Positions 42,784-53,495 of a DNA stretch of 64,000 nucleotides are shown one piece after another; within the stretch, counting starts at the first letter, position 1; the number at the start of each line of letters is the position of its first letter. A model generated the notes under the pieces. The model did not search any database. It saw nothing but the letters and a program-made list of their open reading frames with translations, and was not told where the DNA came from. The DNA lies in contig NZ_CDBK01000014.1 of the NCBI RefSeq assembly GCF_000819785.1, positions 124,001 through 188,000 on the forward strand, written 5' to 3'. The stretch comes from Aeromonas caviae. Its GTDB lineage: Bacteria; Pseudomonadota; Gammaproteobacteria; Enterobacterales; Aeromonadaceae. A program made the position numbers and the translations under genes.

Positions 42784-44560
42784 TCTTCTTAGCCTCGTCT
42801 TGTTTCTCACCCTCGGAACCGTATACGCGTTTCGCCGGTTGGGATTTAGTGATCTTCACATCGGAGTAATCGATGGTCGGGGCCCCTTCACCGTTGTAGA
42901 AGGAGAGAGTGTGCTTGAGGAAGTTGACGTCATCGCGCTCCTCGTAACCGTCCAGACGCTGGTGGGAACCGCGGGACTCTTTGCGGTTGATGGCGGAGTG
43001 CGCCATGGCTTCCGCCACGTCCAGCATGTAGCCCAGCTCGATGGCGTACAGCAGGTCGGTGTTGAAGACCGAGGACTTGTCGTTGATCTTGATCTTCTTG
43101 TAACGGGCTTTCAGCTCGTTGATCTTGTCGATGGTGCCCTGCATCAGCTCTTCGGTACGGTAGATACCGACACCGGCTTCCATGGACATGCCCAGTTCGT
43201 TGCGGATATCCGCCGGGTTTTCGGTGCCGTCGATGTCCAGCAGGGAGAGGTGCTGCTTGATGAGCGCCTCGGCCTTGGCGACCAGCGCCTGGGTGTTGCC
43301 GTGTTGCTGGGTGGCGGCAAACTCGGCTGCCTGCTCACCGGCCACCTTGCCGAAGACCACGATCTCGGACAGGGAGTTGGAACCCAGACGGTTGGCGCCG
43401 TGCAGACCGACGGAGGCACATTCGCCAGCGGCATAGAGACCGGCCAGACGAGTGGCGCACTTGCCGTCGGTTTCGATGCCACCCATGGTGTAGTGGGCGG
43501 TCGGACGTACCGGAATCGGCTCTTTTACCGGATCCACACCCACGTAGGCCTTGGCCAGTTCGCAAATGAAGGGCAGACGCTCTTTCAGGTACTTCTCGCC
43601 AAGGTGGCGCAGGTCGAGGTGAACCACGTCGCCCATGGGGCCCTGGATAACGCGGCCTTTTTGCTGCTCCTGCCAGAAGGCCTGGGAGAGACGGTCGCGC
43701 GGACCCAGCTCCATGTGCTTGTTCTTCGGCTGGCCGACCGGGGTTTCCGGGCCCAGACCGTAATCTTGCAGGTAGCGATAGCCATCCTTGTTGAGCAGGA
43801 TGCCACCCTCACCACGACAACCTTCGGTCATCAGGATGCCGGTGCCCGGCAGACCGGTCGGGTGATACTGGACGAACTCCATGTCCCGCAGCGGTACGCC
43901 GTGGCGGTAGGCCAGGGCCATGCCGTCACCGGTGACGATGCCACCGTTGGTGTTGTAGCGATAGACACGACCTGCGCCGCCGGTGGCCAGCACCACGGAC
44001 TTGGCCTGGATGAAGCGGGTGATGCCGTTCTGGATGTCAAAGGTGACGACACCCTGGACACGGCCATCTTCCACGATGAGATCCAGACAGAAGTGCTCGT
44101 CGAAGCGCTTGATGGTCGGGTACTTGATGGAGGTCTGGAACAGGGTGTGCAGGATGTGGAAGCCGGACTTGTCGGCGGCGAACCAGGTGCGGGGGATCTT
44201 CATCCCGCCGAAACGGCGCACGTTGGCCTTGCCGTCCGGTTTGCGGCTCCAGGGGCAACCCCAGTGCTCCAGCTGGATCATCTCGTTGGTGGCGTTGTTG
44301 ACGAAGTACTCGACTACGTCCTGCTCACACAACCAGTCACCACCGGAGACGGTGTCGTTGAAGTGGTTTTCCAGGGAGTCGTCATCACGAACGACGCCTG
44401 CGGCGCCACCTTCGGCGGCCACGGTGTGGCTGCGCATCGGATAGACCTTGGAAATCAGGGCGATCTCCAGCTCCGGGTGGGCTTCTGCAATGGCGATTGC
44501 GGCACGCAGGCCACCGCCACCGGCACCGATGATGGCAACATCGGTCTTGATAATATCCAC
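42776..44560 (-). CDS. frdA: Fumarate reductase flavoprotein subunit FrdA
   Basis: FrdA holds the covalent FAD and reduces fumarate to succinate. A GTG start at 44560 with AAGGAGG five bases upstream gives a 594-residue protein, and the FAD-linking histidine falls at His45 in [10 protein letters not shown], as in E. coli. An ATG 11 codons upstream adds an unconserved extension. [10 protein letters not shown] is the Rossmann loop, and [11 protein letters not shown] and [10 protein letters not shown] are active-site loops. FNR-like sites lie upstream. Confidence 0.97.
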   Translation of the reverse strand: MDIIKTDVAIIGAGGGGLRAAIAIAEAHPELEIALISKVYPMRSHTVAAEGGAAGVVRDDDSLENHFNDTVSGGDWLCEQDVVEYFVNNATNEMIQLEHWGCPWSRKPDGKANVRRFGGMKIPRTWFAADKSGFHILHTLFQTSIKYPTIKRFDEHFCLDLIVEDGRVQGVVTFDIQNGITRFIQAKSVVLATGGAGRVYRYNTNGGIVTGDGMALAYRHGVPLRDMEFVQYHPTGLPGTGILMTEGCRGEGGILLNKDGYRYLQDYGLGPETPVGQPKNKHMELGPRDRLSQAFWQEQQKGRVIQGPMGDVVHLDLRHLGEKYLKERLPFICELAKAYVGVDPVKEPIPVRPTAHYTMGGIETDGKCATRLAGLYAAGECASVGLHGANRLGSNSLSEIVVFGKVAGEQAAEFAATQQHGNTQALVAKAEALIKQHLSLLDIDGTENPADIRNELGMSMEAGVGIYRTEELMQGTIDKINELKARYKKIKINDKSSVFNTDLLYAIELGYMLDVAEAMAHSAINRKESRGSHQRLDGYEERDDVNFLKHTLSFYNGEGAPTIDYSDVKITKSQPAKRVYGSEGEKQDEAKKNG

Positions 44561-44621
44561 ATCTGCCTCCTTAGGGATAGATTTGCTGGGCACGATTTTG
44601 CTCTATGAAAAAAATTCAGGC

Positions 44622-44635
44622 TTGATGCAAGTCAA
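44622..44635. promoter_or_regulatory. FNR-like site before frdA
   Basis: TTGATGCAAGTCAA matches the FNR consensus TTGAT-N4-ATCAA with one mismatch, centred about 68 bp before the start codon. Confidence 0.7.
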
Positions 44636-44725
44636 ACTGCTTTGTTTTAGTGCTTGGCAACGGTGATTTTTATTACAACCACCCCATTCCTTGGATGAAA
44701 ATGCCGTCATTATCGCCATCCATCA

Positions 44726-44739
44726 GTGATCTGGATCAG
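44726..44739. promoter_or_regulatory. FNR/CRP-like site further upstream of frdA
   Basis: GTGATCTGGATCAG keeps the TGAT-N4-ATCA core with the outer bases of a CRP-type site, so either FNR or CRP could bind. Confidence 0.5.
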
Positions 44740-45034
44740 CCGTACTCGCTACTCTGGTGATTTTAACTCCAAGATTATACGTAGTTTTCTTTCAAAAAAA
44801 TGAGAAATGCCTCTCTTTTTGGGTATTACCCATAAAGTTTTTAAGTTTTTTATCAAAACAGTTTAATGATAACTATTATCACGATGACATATCGAGATTA
44901 GGCATCAAAAAAGTAATGCGAATATAGCCATGACAGACTGCGCCCGTCTCCCACACATGGGCAAAAGGAGATGTCGATCACAGGGTTGAGGGTCCCGAAA
45001 GGGGATTATAACCGTTGAAACAAAAAGGGTTTAT

Positions 45035-45061
45035 AAAAAAAGGGGCCTGAACGGCCCCTTT
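45035..45061 (-). terminator. Terminator after the chemoreceptor gene
   Basis: A 9-bp stem (AAAGGGGCC with complement) and short loop is followed on the minus strand by seven T, 15 bp past the stop. Confidence 0.9.
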
Positions 45062-45075
45062 CTTCCCATGGTCGA

Positions 45076-46953
45076 TCAGATGCGGAACATGCCGACCTGA
45101 TTATTCAATTCACCTGAAATATTTTTAAGCTGGGCCGACAGATTGCGGGAGCTGTCCGCATCCACTGCCAGCTCGTCCGAGACATCCTTGACCGCCTGGA
45201 TGTTGCGGCTCACCTCGTCGGTGACGGCACGCTGTTCCTCGGCGGCGCTGGAGATCTGGGTCGCCATGTCGGAGATCTGGTTGATGGAGGTGGTGATCTG
45301 CTCCAGGGCCTGGGTCGCATCGTTGGCATCTTCCACGCTGTTCTGGGCCAGCAGCTGACCCTCGTGCATGGTACTGACGGCGCCCTGGGTGTTGCGCTGC
45401 AGGGTCTCGATCATGCTGCGGATCTCGACGGTGGAGCTGTGGGTGCGCTGGGAAAGCACCCGCACCTCGTCGGCCACCACGGCAAAGCCGCGTCCCTGCT
45501 CGCCAGCCCGGGCGGCCTCGATGGCGGCGTTGAGCGCCAGCAGGTTGGTCTGCTCGGCGATGCCCTGGATGGTGGAGAGGATGGTGTTGATCTCCTGGGC
45601 GTTCTTCTCCAGTTCCTGAATGATGCCGGAGGCCTGCTTGACCTGGGTAGCGAGATCCGTGATGGAGCGCTGGTTGCGGGCAATCACCTGCTTGCCGTGC
45701 TCGCAACTGCTGGAGGAGCTGCGGGCCGCTTCCGCGGTCTGCTCGGCGTTGCTGGCCACTTCGACGGCGGTGGCGGACATCTCGTGCACTGCGGTCGCAA
45801 TCTGGGAGATCTCGTTTTGCTGGCGGGCCAGCCCCTGGTTGGATTTCTCCGCCATGTCGTGGGAAGACCTGGCCTGCTGGTTGAGCTGGGTGGAGGAGTT
45901 GGAGATGTCCTGCACCATGACGTGGATGCGCTCGATGAAGGTGTTGACGTGCTTGGCGACGGTACCGACCTCGTCTTCACGCTCGATCTTGATGCGACGG
46001 GTGAGATCGCCGTTGCCGCGGGAGAGATCGGCAATGGCCTCGCCCAGGGTTTTCAGCGGTGCCAGGGAGCCGTTGATGGCGACATAGGAGAAGCCCGCCA
46101 CGATGAGGATGGTCAGCAATCCCTGAATGAGGGCGGAGGTGACCATGCGGGAGACGGACTGGTAGGCGACCGCTTCGTCCACCACGATGCCGAAATACCA
46201 GTTGGTGTTGGGGATCTCGGTGAGGTCGAATACGCTCGCCTTGCCGCTGATATCCATCTCGGAGATGGTGTTGTCATGGGCCAGCTCGTTGACCTTGGCT
46301 GCCGTCAGCTCCGGGGAGATGGCGGTGGCGGGTTTGAGGGTCAGATCCTTGTCCGGGTGGGCGATGATGGTGCCGTTGCTGTCCACCAGAATGGCATAGG
46401 TGCCTTCCGAGTTCATGGCGAGCACGTCTTTCACCAGACCGTCGATGGAGACGTCACCGGCGATGACGCCGTCGGTGTTGCCGCGACTGAAGGGCTCGGC
46501 GATGGTGATGATGAGCTGGCCGGTGGTGATGTCGGCATAGGGGGCCGTGATGGCGAGCTTGCCGGCGGCCATGGCGTCCTTGTACCAGGGGCGCTGGCGC
46601 GGATCATAGCCGGCCGGCAGATCGGTCGGCTTGCTCTGGATCATCCGGCCATCCTTGGTGCCCACGTAGACGAGATCGAAGTTGCCCGCATTCATGGACT
46701 GGGCTAGGTGGCTGAGGGGCTCGTCTTCCTTGGCGAAGGCTTCCTTGGTGGCGGTGACGAGATTGATGCGGGCGTCGAGCCAGCGGGAGATCCCCTTGAC
46801 GTTGGCGACCGAGCTGTCGTCGATGAAGCTCCAGATCAGCCGCTGGGTTTCACTGCGCAACTGGGAGGTGTTGTACCAGACCTGCAGGCCGGTGATGACC
46901 AGAATGATGGCCCCGATGGAGAGGACCAGCTTGTTCTTGATGGATAGGTTCAT
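45076..46953 (-). CDS. Methyl-accepting chemotaxis protein (dCache type)
   Basis: A 625-residue chemoreceptor. From [15 protein letters not shown] (ATG 46953, AAGGATG upstream) it has a membrane helix at about 8-28 and a periplasmic double-Cache domain with [19 protein letters not shown], an amino-acid-sensor-like motif. A second helix (about 280-300), HAMP, and the signalling helix with the conserved tip [22 protein letters not shown] follow. No CheR-tethering pentapeptide is seen at the C-terminus. A single-gene unit with its own terminator. Confidence 0.95.
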   Translation of the reverse strand: MNLSIKNKLVLSIGAIILVITGLQVWYNTSQLRSETQRLIWSFIDDSSVANVKGISRWLDARINLVTATKEAFAKEDEPLSHLAQSMNAGNFDLVYVGTKDGRMIQSKPTDLPAGYDPRQRPWYKDAMAAGKLAITAPYADITTGQLIITIAEPFSRGNTDGVIAGDVSIDGLVKDVLAMNSEGTYAILVDSNGTIIAHPDKDLTLKPATAISPELTAAKVNELAHDNTISEMDISGKASVFDLTEIPNTNWYFGIVVDEAVAYQSVSRMVTSALIQGLLTILIVAGFSYVAINGSLAPLKTLGEAIADLSRGNGDLTRRIKIEREDEVGTVAKHVNTFIERIHVMVQDISNSSTQLNQQARSSHDMAEKSNQGLARQQNEISQIATAVHEMSATAVEVASNAEQTAEAARSSSSSCEHGKQVIARNQRSITDLATQVKQASGIIQELEKNAQEINTILSTIQGIAEQTNLLALNAAIEAARAGEQGRGFAVVADEVRVLSQRTHSSTVEIRSMIETLQRNTQGAVSTMHEGQLLAQNSVEDANDATQALEQITTSINQISDMATQISSAAEEQRAVTDEVSRNIQAVKDVSDELAVDADSSRNLSAQLKNISGELNNQVGMFRI

Positions 46954-47109
46954 GTTTACATCCTTGTGAGCGTCAGTCAGAGATCCATGGTGTTTGTTAT
47001 TGTTATGAGCCAACTCTGTATCGGCTGGCTATGGACTTTATGTATCCCGATGCACCGCATTTTTTCAATTCTTTTCACGTCCTTGTGGCCTGCCAGGCCG
47101 CGCCGATAC

Positions 47110-47787
47110 TCAGCTGAATCGATCTGGCCGGTTGGTGAAGATGCCATCGACACCCATGCTGGCGAGGGCGCTCCCATCACTCACTTCGTCGACTGTATAG
47201 ACCAGGATCTTGAGCCCCCGGCGATGGGCATCCGCCACCAGGGTCTCGTCGACGAAATCCACGTCGCAGTTCAGTGACCAGGCCCCCAGCGTCTCGGCGA
47301 AGGCGGCGCCGTCGAGGGGCAGGCTGGCCGTGAGGGCGCCGATCCTGATTTCCGGTCGCAGTCCCTTGAAGCGTAACAGCTCGGGATGATGAAAGGAGGA
47401 AACGATCCAGTGCGCCTGGGTAAAGCCAAGCTCGGCCTCGGCCCGCCTGGTCAGGGCGGCCACCGGCTCGGCGGTGTGGGCGCCCTTTAGCTCGATGTGC
47501 AGTTCGCAGCGCCCCGCCACCAGTGCCATCACCTGCCACAGGGTCGGGATCCGCTCCTCGTCCCCCGCATCCAGGCTCGCCAGGTACTCCCGGGATTGCC
47601 CGGTCAGCACACCCTGGCCGTTGGTGCAGCGCTCCAGTCGCCGGTCGTGGAAGACCCAGAGCTCTCCGTCGGCCCACTGCACGTCCAGCTCGATGGCTTT
47701 GGCACCCAGATCCAGCGCCAGGCTCATCGCCTTGAGGGTATTCTCCGGGGCCAGGCCGCTGGCACCGCGATGGGCAATGATCTGCAT
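47110..47787 (-). CDS. Glycerophosphodiester phosphodiesterase (UgpQ-like)
   Basis: A 225-residue cytoplasmic GDPD that splits glycerophosphodiesters to glycerol-3-phosphate and an alcohol. The start MQIIAHRGASGLAPENTLKA carries the catalytic HRG and Glu-Asn-Thr. Further motifs are IELDVQWADGELWVFHDRRL and HIELKGAH. No signal peptide. ATG 47787 follows AGGAG, 29 bp after the mscM-like gene, with which it may be co-transcribed. Confidence 0.92.
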   Translation of the reverse strand: MQIIAHRGASGLAPENTLKAMSLALDLGAKAIELDVQWADGELWVFHDRRLERCTNGQGVLTGQSREYLASLDAGDEERIPTLWQVMALVAGRCELHIELKGAHTAEPVAALTRRAEAELGFTQAHWIVSSFHHPELLRFKGLRPEIRIGALTASLPLDGAAFAETLGAWSLNCDVDFVDETLVADAHRRGLKILVYTVDEVSDGSALASMGVDGIFTNRPDRFS

Positions 47788-47816
47788 GATGGCTCCTGTT
47801 GTCGTCTTTGGGGGCT

Positions 47817-50800
47817 TCATCCCCGGCTCATCCGGATGTCGATCTGCTGATGTGGCAGATGCATGCCGACCTGGCCGAGTTTCTCCAGGATCAGAGAATG
47901 TACCTCGTGCGTAATGGGCATCCGGTGATCCATGTTGTTGACGTAGAGCCGGATCTCGTAGATGAGGGCCGAGTCGGTGAACTCGATGAGGAACACCTCC
48001 GGGGCGGGCGTATCCAGCACCAGGGTGGATTCGCGCACGCTCTGCTCCAGCAGTTGCTGTACCTGCTTGGGATTCTGGGTCAGGCCGATGCGAATGCGCA
48101 AGCGGACCCGGGTGATGGCATCGGACAGGGACCAGTTGATGAACTGCTCGGTGATGAAGGCCTTGTTGGGGACGATGATCTCCTTCCTGTCCCAGTCCAC
48201 TATGGTGGTGGCGCGGGTCTTGATCTTGGTGACGGTGCCGGTGAGATCCCGGATGGTGACGGTGTCACCCAGGCGGATCGGTTTTTCGAACAGGATGATG
48301 AGGCCGGAGACGAAGTTGGCGAAGATCTCCTGCAAGCCGAAGCCCAGCCCCACAGAGAGTGCCGCCACCAGCCACTGGGTCTTGGACCAGTCGATGCCGA
48401 GCATGGAGAAGCCGGTGAGGGCGCCAATCAGCAGCACCAGGTACTTGCTCACCGTGGTGAGGGCGAAGCCGGTGCCGGGGGAGAGGCTCAGATGCTGGAG
48501 CAGGGTGAGCTCCATCAACCCGGGCAGGTTGCGGGCGGTGACCACCGTCAGGATGAAGGCGAAGACGGTCAGCATCAGATCCTGCAGGGTGATGGCGGAG
48601 AGCTGCTCGATGCCGGCCACCTTGCTGCTTACCTGCCACACCTCGATGCTGCTGAGGAAGCTGAATGCCGAGTTGAGATCCGACCATTGCACCACCACCA
48701 GCATGGTGAAGCCCAGCATCAGCAGGGTGCGCACCAGGCCGAGGGACTGGGCGCTGATAGTATCCAGATCCAGCTCGGGCTCCTCCACCACATCGGGGAT
48801 CTCGGAGCTGAGATCGTCCTCTTCCCGCTCCCGCTGCGCCAGGATCTCGGCCCGCTTCTGCTTGGCGCGATCGAAGGCGAGTCGGCGGCGTTGGATCAGC
48901 ATCCAGCGGTGGGCCAGATAGTAGACTAGCAGGCAGCCGAGCCCCGCCAGCAGGCTCAGCTCCAGCTGGCGCAGCAGGGTGCGGGAGGTGTAGAAGTAGC
49001 CGAACAGGGCGCCCAGCACAGCCAGCAGCGGGGCCAGCATCAGGCTGTTCCAGATGAAGTGGTGCAGCAGATGGGGCTTGGTCATGTCTGCCTGACCCCA
49101 GGTGAGGGGCAGTTTTTCCCGGTTGAGGCGGGCAAAGAAGAGCAGCAGCCAGAGGGCCCCGATGATGAAGGCGAGGCGTCCCAGGGAGTCGTAGAAGGCG
49201 TGTTCCTGATAGCTGCTCGCCATGCCCTGCACGAAGAAGCTCGGGATCAGCACCAGCAGCAGGGTACGAAATTGTCCCCACACTCGCTGCACCCGCTCCT
49301 TTTGCCAGCGGAAGTGGAGGATGAGGATCCCCTTCTCCAGAGTGAGGTGGCGCGCCACCAGCAGGGCCAGCAGCAGGAACCAGATTTCACCCAGGCCCCG
49401 GGCCACCGCCACCGCGAAGGGATATTGCCAGGCGCCGTCCAGCAGGCCGTGCACCATGAGCACCATGGCGGGCAGCGGCAGGGCGGCGAGCACGGAGCGC
49501 ACCAGCAACCGGCTGGTGAGGCTGAACTTGTCCTGGGTTACCTTGCCGATGCGCGGGGCAATGTACTGGCTGTATTGAAGGAGGTGGCGGGCCAGTTTCA
49601 GCCAGCACCAGGCCAGCCCCAGCAGCCCGAGGCCAGCCAGGGTCAGGCTCAGGGGGTTGTTCTCGGCGATGGCCCTGGGCAGTTGCAGCCAGTTGGCCGG
49701 GTTGAAGGCAAGGCCGAGGGCGGCCGGGACGCCGAGCAGCACCGCCGGGCTCAGGGGGCGCACGTCCGGCATCCAGAACAGATGGCTGGCGCTGAGTTCG
49801 CGGATCTCGTCGATCTTGCTGTTCTGACGGCTGTAGAGCAGCTTGAGGCGGGTCTGCTCCTGAATGAGGGTGTCGGAGGCATCGTTGAGCCGGGTCAGCA
49901 GTTGCCGCCTCGCCTTGAGCAGGTTGTCCAGCACGGCGCGCTGGGCCCTGTCCAGGGTGATGCCGTCTCCACTGAGCAGGCTGTTGCGCAGCTGGACCGG
50001 ATCCTTCAGGGCATCCTGCTCGGTCTCGTACTGGTATTTGGCCATACGCGCCTTGACGATGGCGGACTCCAGCCGCTCCAGCGGGAAGTAGGCGGGCAGA
50101 TCGGCCAGCTTGCTGCGCAGGTTCTCGCCGTAGGCGTTGCTTATCTGCAACCACTCCAGCTGTTCGCGCACCGAATTGACCAGCTCGTTGAGCCCGGAGA
50201 GGGAGGTGTCCACCCCCCGTTGCTCGTCCTGCACCCGTTCAATCTGGTCCTCGAGGGCCCCCAGTTGCAGGGAGAGGGCCTGGTTTTGCTGCTGTTGCTC
50301 CTGCAAGAGGGGGAGGTCAGAGGTGAGCTGGCGGCGCAGGCGTTCGCTCTCGGCCAGGGCCTGCTCGGTCTTGTCCCGGCGCAGCTGGTTCTGCTGGGCA
50401 AGCAGACTGGTCTGCCACTCATCCTCGTCGGTGATGGCGAGGTTGAGCTCCTGCAGCTTGAGCTTGCCCAGATCGTTGCGCTGCTGGGCGGAGAGCTGCT
50501 CCAGCTCCAGCATCTGGATCCGGTCGGAGAGGCTCTGCTCCTTGAGTCGGGTGGCCAGTTGCTGGGCCTCCTGCAACCTGTCCGACTCGTTGCTGAAGCT
50601 CAGGCGATCGAGCAGGGAGCGGGTCTGGAGCAACTGCTTGCGCAACTCGTCGACCCGCAGGTGATACTCCTGGCCCGTGCTCTCAAGCTGGTTGAGGCTG
50701 TCGGTCACCGCCTGACGCTCCTTGCGCAGGTTGAGCTGGCGGTTGCTGCTCAGGCTGATGGCCTGGCGAAGGGCATCCTCCTTGAGGGAGGAGAGGGACG

Positions 50801-51092
50801 GGCGGGACTGGGGCTGATAGTTGTGCAGCCCCTCCTTGAGACGGGCGGACTCCTTGGGGTAGTCGATGAGGATCTGCTGGTAGGCCTTGCCCTGTTCCCG
50901 GTAGCGCTGGGCATCCCGGGCATATTGCAGGGCCTGCTGGTAGCTCTCCCGCAGTTGCTGATTTTCCGGGGTATCCGTCTTGGGGATGCTTTGCAGCAGC
51001 TCCTCTACCTGAGTGATGGCATCATCGGCCTGGACAGCGGAGAAGGGGAACAGGCTGAGACAGAGCATCAGACAGAGCAGGCGTTGCAACAT
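47817..51092 (-). CDS. mscM: Large mechanosensitive channel of the MscK/MscM type (YjeP-like)
   Basis: A 1091-residue inner-membrane channel. It has a signal peptide (MLQRLLCLMLCLSLFPFSAVQA), a periplasmic coiled-coil domain of about 450 residues rich in Gln and Leu, and about 11 membrane helices. The MscS core follows, with pore-lining helix GLGFGLQEIFANFVSGLIIL and the RLGDTVTIRDLTGTVTKI beta domain. The cytoplasmic linker RRWMLIQRRRLAFDRAK is nearly the same as in E. coli YjeP (MscM), so that orthology is favoured over MscK. It protects against hypo-osmotic shock. Confidence 0.9.
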   Translation of the reverse strand: MLQRLLCLMLCLSLFPFSAVQADDAITQVEELLQSIPKTDTPENQQLRESYQQALQYARDAQRYREQGKAYQQILIDYPKESARLKEGLHNYQPQSRPSLSSLKEDALRQAISLSSNRQLNLRKERQAVTDSLNQLESTGQEYHLRVDELRKQLLQTRSLLDRLSFSNESDRLQEAQQLATRLKEQSLSDRIQMLELEQLSAQQRNDLGKLKLQELNLAITDEDEWQTSLLAQQNQLRRDKTEQALAESERLRRQLTSDLPLLQEQQQQNQALSLQLGALEDQIERVQDEQRGVDTSLSGLNELVNSVREQLEWLQISNAYGENLRSKLADLPAYFPLERLESAIVKARMAKYQYETEQDALKDPVQLRNSLLSGDGITLDRAQRAVLDNLLKARRQLLTRLNDASDTLIQEQTRLKLLYSRQNSKIDEIRELSASHLFWMPDVRPLSPAVLLGVPAALGLAFNPANWLQLPRAIAENNPLSLTLAGLGLLGLAWCWLKLARHLLQYSQYIAPRIGKVTQDKFSLTSRLLVRSVLAALPLPAMVLMVHGLLDGAWQYPFAVAVARGLGEIWFLLLALLVARHLTLEKGILILHFRWQKERVQRVWGQFRTLLLVLIPSFFVQGMASSYQEHAFYDSLGRLAFIIGALWLLLFFARLNREKLPLTWGQADMTKPHLLHHFIWNSLMLAPLLAVLGALFGYFYTSRTLLRQLELSLLAGLGCLLVYYLAHRWMLIQRRRLAFDRAKQKRAEILAQREREEDDLSSEIPDVVEEPELDLDTISAQSLGLVRTLLMLGFTMLVVVQWSDLNSAFSFLSSIEVWQVSSKVAGIEQLSAITLQDLMLTVFAFILTVVTARNLPGLMELTLLQHLSLSPGTGFALTTVSKYLVLLIGALTGFSMLGIDWSKTQWLVAALSVGLGFGLQEIFANFVSGLIILFEKPIRLGDTVTIRDLTGTVTKIKTRATTIVDWDRKEIIVPNKAFITEQFINWSLSDAITRVRLRIRIGLTQNPKQVQQLLEQSVRESTLVLDTPAPEVFLIEFTDSALIYEIRLYVNNMDHRMPITHEVHSLILEKLGQVGMHLPHQQIDIRMSRG

Positions 51093-51245
51093 GGCGCACG
51101 TTTCCGTTCAGGAGAAGTCGCCCTAGCCTAAAGCAGGGGCCGGGGCGGGTAAAGCCCTCAAGATGAATGATCCACGGCACAAATAACGGGTGATCCGGGT
51201 CTTGTTTGGCTATTATTCTGGCCGTTCCCCTTCATTGAGCAATTT

Positions 51246-52580
51246 ATGTCCTCCGTCGATCTGGGCACGGCCCCCCTTTCCCGCCTCTTCTTGCGTTACG
51301 TCACCCCCACGGTGGCCGCCATGCTGGTCACCGGCATCTATGTCACCATTGACGGCATCTTCGTCGGCCATATCCTGGGCCAGGACGGGCTGGCCGGCAT
51401 GATGCTGGCGTACCCCATCTGCGCCGTGCTCTACGCGGTGGGGGCCCTGATCGGCATGGGATCCTCGTCGCTGGCCTCCTTCTATCTGGGCAAGGGGGAG
51501 CAGGCCAGGGCGCGCCACATCGTCGGCAATGCCCTGGTGATGGTGCTCATCGCCTCCGCGCTGCTTGCCTTCATTGGCATTCGTTACGGCGAGGCCATGC
51601 TTGTCTGGATGGGGGCGCAGGGGGTCATCTTCGACGCAGGCTTTGCCTATCTGAAGTGGTACGCCTGGCTCGGTGTATTCGCGGTGCTCTCCATGGCCTT
51701 TACCGCCCTGCTGCGCAACGACGGGCGACCCGGCCTCACCACCTGGATCCTGGTGGGGGGCGGCGTACTCAACGTGCTGCTCGACTACCTGCTGATGGCG
51801 GTGATCCCCTGGGGGCTGGCGGGGGCCGCCATCGCGACCATGCTCTCCCAGGCGGTCACCGGGGGCCTGTGCCTGTGGCACTTCTTCACCCCCCGCAGCC
51901 AGTTGCGCATTCGCTGGGATACCCTGGTGCCCGACTGGCGGCTGATGGGGGAGACATTGCGACTCGGGGTGTCGAGTTTTCTGATGTACCTCTACCTCTC
52001 GGTGGTGCTGGCGCTGCACAACAAGGCGCTGCTCTCGGTGGGCACTTCGCTGCACGTGGCCGCCTATGGGGTCATCAGCTACAGCGAGGCCTTCTTCTAT
52101 CTCATCTTCGAGGGGATCGCCATGGGCATCCAGCCCATCGCCAGCTTCAATGCCGGGGCGGGCAACTGGTCGCGAGTGCTGCGGGTGCGCAACCTGGCAT
52201 TGGGAGTGACCATGGCGGTGGCACTGTGCGGGATGATCCCGCTGTATCTGTGGCCAGAGGCAGTGGTTTATCTGTTTGCGGGGGACAATGCTGCCCTGTT
52301 GCCGGTGGCCAGCCTCGGTATCTGGCTCTACTTCTGGGGGCTGCCCATGGAAGGCTTGCTGCTGGTGGGGGCCACCTATTTCCAGGCCATCAACCGGGCC
52401 CGCATCGCTTCCCTGCTCACCGGCGGCAAGCTGGTGCTGATCGGCGGTTTCCTGTGGGGCTTCTCCTCCCTGTGGGGAGTGGCCGGTGTCTGGCTGGCGC
52501 TGCCCACTTGCAGCACTCTGCTGGTCCTGGTGATGTGGCGGGCGATGAGCAGGGAGGGGCGCCAGCACAGCGCTGCCTGA
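51246..52580 (+). CDS. MATE-family multidrug efflux transporter
   Basis: A 444-residue membrane protein with about 12 hydrophobic helices and the two MATE repeats: LFLRYVTPTVAAMLVTGIYV at the start and, after the midpoint, LRLGVSSFLMYLYLSVVLAL. MATE proteins export cationic drugs by Na+ or H+ antiport. Sequence details such as GIFVGHILGQDGLAGMMLAYP are typical of the DinF/NorM-like group. Substrate unknown. It is a lone unit, divergent from mscM and closed by a bidirectional terminator. Confidence 0.92.
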   Translation: MSSVDLGTAPLSRLFLRYVTPTVAAMLVTGIYVTIDGIFVGHILGQDGLAGMMLAYPICAVLYAVGALIGMGSSSLASFYLGKGEQARARHIVGNALVMVLIASALLAFIGIRYGEAMLVWMGAQGVIFDAGFAYLKWYAWLGVFAVLSMAFTALLRNDGRPGLTTWILVGGGVLNVLLDYLLMAVIPWGLAGAAIATMLSQAVTGGLCLWHFFTPRSQLRIRWDTLVPDWRLMGETLRLGVSSFLMYLYLSVVLALHNKALLSVGTSLHVAAYGVISYSEAFFYLIFEGIAMGIQPIASFNAGAGNWSRVLRVRNLALGVTMAVALCGMIPLYLWPEAVVYLFAGDNAALLPVASLGIWLYFWGLPMEGLLLVGATYFQAINRARIASLLTGGKLVLIGGFLWGFSSLWGVAGVWLALPTCSTLLVLVMWRAMSREGRQHSAA

Positions 52581-52599
52581 GATGTGGTCATGCGTCCAT

Positions 52600-52627
52600 G
52601 AAAAAGGCAGCCAAGGCTGCCTTTTTC
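52600..52627. terminator. Bidirectional terminator, MATE and M23 genes
   Basis: A 12-bp stem (AAAAAGGCAGCC with complement), 2-base loop and T-runs on both strands. Confidence 0.92.
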
Positions 52628-52667
52628 ATTTTGAGTGCCCCTGCCTGTGGGCAGCAGGTCGCCGGCC

Positions 52668-53495
52668 TCAGGGCTTGAAGGCGCCGATAAAGATGGCGGG
52701 GTCGACGCGGGCGTCGTTGAGGCTGACGTTCCAGTGCATGTGGGGGCCGGTGGCGCGACCGGTGGCGCCGACCCGGCCGACGATGCCGCCGCGGGGCAGG
52801 CTCTGGCCCAGCTTTACGTCCACCTTCGACATGTGACAGAACATGCTGATGAGGCCCTGGCCGTGGTCGACGAACACCGTATTGCCGTTGAAGAAGTAGT
52901 TGCCGATGAGGATGACCTTGCCAGCGGCTGGTGCCTTGATGGGAGTGCCGGCTCCGACCGCGAAGTCGAGGCCGGAGTGGGGGTTGCGCTCCTCGCCGTT
53001 GAAGAAGCGGCGCAGCCCGAAGGGACTGGAGAGCGGGCCCTGGACCGGCTTGTCAAACAGCAGGTTGCTCGGCTGAGCCGGACTGAAGGTCTGGTAGGCG
53101 CGGGTCTGTTCGGCAAGCTCCCGGTTGATGCGGGTCATGTCTTCGGCCAGCGGATTGACCTGGCGGCTGTTCTTGAGCTTGATGTGCTGCTCACGGTAGT
53201 GCTTGGTGCCGACCGTGAAACTCAAGGTGCGGCCATCGCTGGTGGTTACCTGATGGTGGCCGGGCGCGCTCTTGAGCGGGATGCCGACGATGGCGATCCA
53301 CGTCTTCCCGTCTTCCTGTACCACCAGCACAGGCTTGTCCTGATAGCGCACTGCGGGCGCCTTGGCCCCGATTCCCAGTGGTACCACGGCCACGCCCCCC
53401 GGCACCGGGTGGTTGAGCAGGCGGCTGATAAACCCCGGTTCGGCGTGAAGCGCAGGGCTGCCGAGCAGCAGGAGAAGAAAGAAGAGGCGGCGCAT
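52668..53495 (-). CDS. Exported M23-family peptidoglycan endopeptidase
   Basis: A 275-residue protein with a signal peptide (MRRLFFLLLLLGSPALHA) and a C-terminal LytM/M23 domain (about residues 145-270). Zinc ligands are His and Asp in RNPHSGLDFA and the second His of HMHW in GPHMHWNVSL, and the active-site His is in the same motif. The complete ligand set suggests a true endopeptidase, not an EnvC/NlpD-type activator. It is divergent from the fimbrial operon and may help open the wall for envelope assembly, but that link is inference. Confidence 0.92.
   Translation of the reverse strand: MRRLFFLLLLLGSPALHAEPGFISRLLNHPVPGGVAVVPLGIGAKAPAVRYQDKPVLVVQEDGKTWIAIVGIPLKSAPGHHQVTTSDGRTLSFTVGTKHYREQHIKLKNSRQVNPLAEDMTRINRELAEQTRAYQTFSPAQPSNLLFDKPVQGPLSSPFGLRRFFNGEERNPHSGLDFAVGAGTPIKAPAAGKVILIGNYFFNGNTVFVDHGQGLISMFCHMSKVDVKLGQSLPRGGIVGRVGATGRATGPHMHWNVSLNDARVDPAIFIGAFKP

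Larger units (their letters stand above)
44561..45034. promoter_or_regulatory. frdABCD control region, about 470 bp, AT-rich
   Basis: No gene is seen. Two FNR/CRP-like palindromes lie 62 and 166 bp upstream of the frdA GTG. A GGGTATTACCC palindrome (44821-44831) includes a NarL-like TACCCAT heptamer. AT content is far above the flanks, as in anaerobically controlled promoters. The far end holds only the chemoreceptor terminator. Confidence 0.55.

Noticed and set aside
42800-44608. Plus-strand open frame of about 600 codons
   Set aside because: Exact antisense shadow of frdA, with no recognisable domain.
49059-51131. Plus-strand open frame of about 690 codons
   Set aside because: Shadow of the mscM-like gene; the Leu/Gln/Gly-rich product is an artefact of antisense GC-rich codons.
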